A DNA stretch of 8,148 nucleotides from an uncultured Erysipelotrichaceae bacterium. GTDB taxonomy: Bacteria; Bacillota_I; Bacilli_A; RF39; UBA660. The position numbers were made by a program, and so were the translations under genes. The notes under the pieces are model-generated. The model was not told the DNA's origin. It saw only the letters and a list, made by a program, of their open reading frames with translations, and did not search any database. The DNA lies in the NCBI GenBank assembly GCA_902795725.1, contig CADBLY010000067.1, positions 1 through 8,148 of the forward strand. Reading direction: 5' to 3'. Below, in pieces: positions 6,516 through 8,148 of this stretch. Numbering within the stretch: position 1 is the first letter of the stretch; every line of letters starts with the position of its first letter.

Positions 6516-7715
6516 ATGAGAATTAAATTAGGAGTTATATTCGGTGGGGAGAGCGTTGAACATGAGATAAGTGTAATTAGTGCTGTTCAGGCTATGGAAC
6601 ATTTGAATCAAGAAAAGTTTGATATTATACCAATTTATATTAGTAAAGATAGGCTTTGGTATACAGGAAAAATGTTGATGGATATTGATGTGTATAAAGA
6701 TTTTAATGATTTAAAAAGATATGCTAAAGAAGTTACATTAACGAAAAAGGCTGATAGGTATGTTTTATTATCTACTAGTGGTTTATTTAGAAAAGAAGTA
6801 ACTGATGTTGATGTTATTTTTCCAATAGTTCATGGAAATAATGTTGAGGATGGATCTATTCAAGGATATTTGGATAGTATTGGTATTCCTTATGTTGGTA
6901 GTAATGTTTTAGGTTCTGCTTTAGGGCAAGATAAAGTAGTTATGAAACAATTATTTAACTCAGCTAATTTACCAGTTGTTGATTATGTTTGGTTTTATGA
7001 AAATGAATATAGTGAAAATAAAGATAGTATTTTAAAAGAAGTTAAAAAAATTGGCTATCCTGTTGTTGTTAAACCAGCTACTTTAGGTAGTAGCGTAGGA
7101 ATTACTTTTGTTAAAAATAATAAAGAAATAGAAACAGCAATTGATGAAGCTTTAAAATATGATGTTAAAATAATTATAGAAAAAGCTGTTGAAAATTTAA
7201 CCGAAGTAAACTGTAGTGTAGTTGGTGATTATAGGTACCAAGAAGCTAGCGCTATTGAAGAAGTATTATCAGATAATGAATTACTCACATATGCTGATAA
7301 ATATATTGGTTCAGGTAACGGAAAACTTAAAGGATCAGTTAAGGGTTCAAAAGGAATGGCATCAGCAAGTAGAATAATTCCAGCTAAGATAGATAAGAAA
7401 TTATCTGATGATGTAGTAAAATATTCAAAAGAAGCTTTTAAATTATTGAATTTAAGTGGTGTTTGTAGAATTGACTTTTTAATTGATAAGGAAAATAAAA
7501 AGGTATATATCAATGAACCAAATACAATACCAGGATCTTTAGCTTTCTATTTATGGACACCAGTTGGAAAAAGTTATGAGAAATTACTTGATGAAGTAAT
7601 TAATATAGCTATTAAGAATTATAAAAACAAACATAAGAAAACGTATTCATTTAATACTAATATTTTAAGTAATTATAATGGATTAAAGGGATCTAAAGGG
7701 AAATTGAAAAGATAA
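6516..7715 (+). CDS. ddl: D-alanine--D-alanine ligase, long form
   Basis: ATP-grasp ligase of 399 aa that joins two D-alanines for MurF to use. Key residues by family alignment: Glu15 in GGESVEHE (10-17); HGNNVEDG (106-113); KPATLGSSVG (186-195) with the ATP and D-Ala-binding Lys and Ser; Lys262-Tyr263 in YADKY, the Tyr expected of D-Ala-D-Ala rather than D-lactate ligases; Arg318 and Asp320; and metal ligands Glu334 and Asn336 in NEPNTIPGS. The Gly/Lys/Ser-rich stretch 264-285 is a long omega-loop-like segment, and the C-terminal ~50 residues are a basic extension absent from short Ddl enzymes (about 300 aa); both occur in Firmicute long forms. Start choice: ATG 6516 has AGGTAGGA (6503-6510) upstream and lies 7 nt after the murF stop. 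An in-frame ATG at 6462 inside murF would add an implausible Cys-rich tail. Confidence 0.93.
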   Translation: MRIKLGVIFGGESVEHEISVISAVQAMEHLNQEKFDIIPIYISKDRLWYTGKMLMDIDVYKDFNDLKRYAKEVTLTKKADRYVLLSTSGLFRKEVTDVDVIFPIVHGNNVEDGSIQGYLDSIGIPYVGSNVLGSALGQDKVVMKQLFNSANLPVVDYVWFYENEYSENKDSILKEVKKIGYPVVVKPATLGSSVGITFVKNNKEIETAIDEALKYDVKIIIEKAVENLTEVNCSVVGDYRYQEASAIEEVLSDNELLTYADKYIGSGNGKLKGSVKGSKGMASASRIIPAKIDKKLSDDVVKYSKEAFKLLNLSGVCRIDFLIDKENKKVYINEPNTIPGSLAFYLWTPVGKSYEKLLDEVINIAIKNYKNKHKKTYSFNTNILSNYNGLKGSKGKLKR

Positions 7716-7745
7716 AAAGGAATCCAAAATAAATGGATTCTTTTT
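7715..7745 (+). terminator. Intrinsic terminator after ddl
   Basis: GAATCC (7720-7725) pairs with GGATTC (7735-7740). A G·U pair and a run of A-T pairs extend the stem outward through the T tract (7741-7745). The loop is 9 nt. It begins at the last base of the ddl stop codon, and this A-tail/T-tail form could also work on the opposite strand. Confidence 0.85.
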
Positions 7746-7767
7746 GCATGATAATTTCAAAAAAAGA

Positions 7768-7795
7768 TTGTAAAGCAAAAAAAGTGTGGTAGACT
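7768..7795 (+). promoter_or_regulatory. Promoter for the SipW-type secreted protein gene
   Basis: TTGTAA (-35, 7768-7773; 4 of 6) and TAGACT (-10, 7790-7795; 4 of 6) are spaced 16 nt apart. TGTG at 7785-7788 gives a TRTG extended -10, as in the promoters at 2248 and 4163. Predicted start is about 7802, followed by an untranslated leader of ~200 nt. Confidence 0.55.
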
Positions 7796-7801
7796 TAAAT
7801 G

Positions 7802-8008
7802 GTAAGGGATAGAACCATAAGGGATTATCCTTATAACAAACAGTGCAGATAATTTAATAGATTAGTAGTATTAACAAAAATAACTTAAATCTAGTAACTG
7901 CAATAATTATATGATTTATAAGGAGGGATGTAGTAATAATATAATACTTTGTTATAAATCATAAATAGTTTTTTAAAGAACATGAAAATAGAAAGGTGAG
8001 TGATAAAA
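7802..8008 (+). promoter_or_regulatory. Long structured 5' leader of the SipW-type gene
   Basis: About 207 nt between the predicted start and the coding ATG, with several exact pairings. ATAAGG (7817-7822) and CCTTAT (7829-7834) form a small hairpin. TTATAACAAA (7831-7840) is the exact reverse complement of TTTGTTATAA (7948-7957). TATGATTTATAA (7910-7921) is the exact reverse complement of TTATAAATCATA (7952-7963). The last two helices share the 3' arm 7952-7957, so they cannot form together. The first also competes with the 7817-7834 hairpin. TAGATT/AATCTA gives a further hairpin around 7858-7892. I do not recognise a known riboswitch class. A cis-regulatory or mRNA-stability role is inferred. 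Confidence 0.5.
7919..7926 (+). promoter_or_regulatory. Orphan consensus Shine-Dalgarno sequence in the leader
   Basis: TAAGGAGG is an 8-nt perfect complement of the 16S rRNA 3' end, the best such match in the window, yet no usable start codon follows. The only close ATG (7928) is one base away and is followed at once by TAG. The true coding start, with its own ribosome binding site, is 82 nt downstream. The site's G-rich part falls in the loop of the 7910-7963 helix. It resembles the mRNA-stabilising STAB-SD known from Bacillus thuringiensis cry3A leaders. Confidence 0.5.
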
Positions 8009-8148
8009 ATGTTTGATAAAAAAACTAAAATCATAGCGGGATCGATAGTAGCCCTAGCAGTAATCGTAGTATTAGGAATAGTATATGCAGCTTTTACTCA
8101 GCAACTTACTATCAATGGAAGTGCAACTGGAAGAAGCTCAAGTTGGAA
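8009..8148 (+). CDS. SipW/TasA-type secreted protein, N-terminus (cut by window edge)
   Basis: Only 46 codons are present; the frame is open to the edge. The N-terminus has a short basic region (KKTK, 4-7), a hydrophobic core (about 8-26) and YAAFTQQLTINGSA (26-39). That arrangement matches signal peptides processed by the ER-type peptidase SipW in TasA, camelysin and related gut Firmicute proteins, where an A-F sequence follows the core and small beta-strand repeats begin directly. The product is therefore expected to be exported and may form fibres or a surface layer. ATG 8009 has AAAGGTGA (7992-7999) with 9-nt spacing. Codons ATC, GCC, CTA and AGC are more frequent than in the neighbouring genes, which favour T-ending codons, hinting at high expression. 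The mature domain and the peptidase gene lie outside the window. Confidence 0.75.
   Translation, partial: MFDKKTKIIAGSIVALAVIVVLGIVYAAFTQQLTINGSATGRSSSW

Noticed and set aside
7940..7945. Perfect TATAAT as a second promoter in the leader
   Set aside because: No acceptable -35 lies 16-18 nt upstream and no TG extension is present; kept only as a possibility if 5'-end mapping shows a start near 7952.
7911..7964. 17-codon open frame in the SipW gene leader as a leader peptide
   Set aside because: It has no ribosome binding site before its ATG and simply spans the 12-bp inverted repeat; likely chance.
7802..7965. T-box, c-di-GMP, preQ1, THF or SAM riboswitch
   Set aside because: None of their conserved core sequences could be seen, and there is no leader terminator.

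Overview
The window is very AT-rich DNA from a low-GC, walled Gram-positive bacterium. It looks like an uncultured gut-type member of the Bacilli, but that placement is inferred from style and gene content only. TGA is a normal stop: it ends the ribokinase gene, and reading through it gives nonsense. UGA-Trp mycoplasma code is therefore excluded. MurF and Ddl genes show the cell makes peptidoglycan. All eight supported genes lie on the + strand, in three short operons plus one gene cut by the right edge.

Layout. 1-270: end of an upstream transcript (terminator 54-78), a perfect sigma-A type promoter (83-111) and a leader of about 150 nt with a run of seven G. 271-2195: a serine hydrolase of the class C beta-lactamase/PBP fold without a signal peptide, followed closely by an unrecognised 192-aa protein; terminator at 2201-2238. 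2280-4098: ribokinase and nucleoside hydrolase, a nucleoside salvage pair that releases a base plus ribose and then phosphorylates the ribose; terminator at 4114-4153. 4195-7715: alpha/beta hydrolase, a membrane-anchored MurF-type ligase and D-Ala-D-Ala ligase, making the terminal dipeptide and joining it to the wall precursor; terminator at 7715-7745. 7768-8008: a TRTG extended -10 promoter and an untranslated leader of about 200 nt holding mutually exclusive helices and an orphan perfect Shine-Dalgarno sequence. 8009-8148: start of a secreted protein with a SipW/TasA-like signal peptide.

The points most worth a second look are the leader RNA in front of the SipW-type gene, which resembles a switch and/or an mRNA-stabilising ribosome-docking site; the replacement of the MurF substrate-binding domain by membrane helices; a near-duplicate terminator-promoter-RBS cassette before both the ribokinase and the alpha/beta hydrolase operons; and a His-to-Ser change in the nucleoside hydrolase active-site motif. 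I saw no CRISPR array, tRNA, rRNA, insertion sequence or clear defence system.
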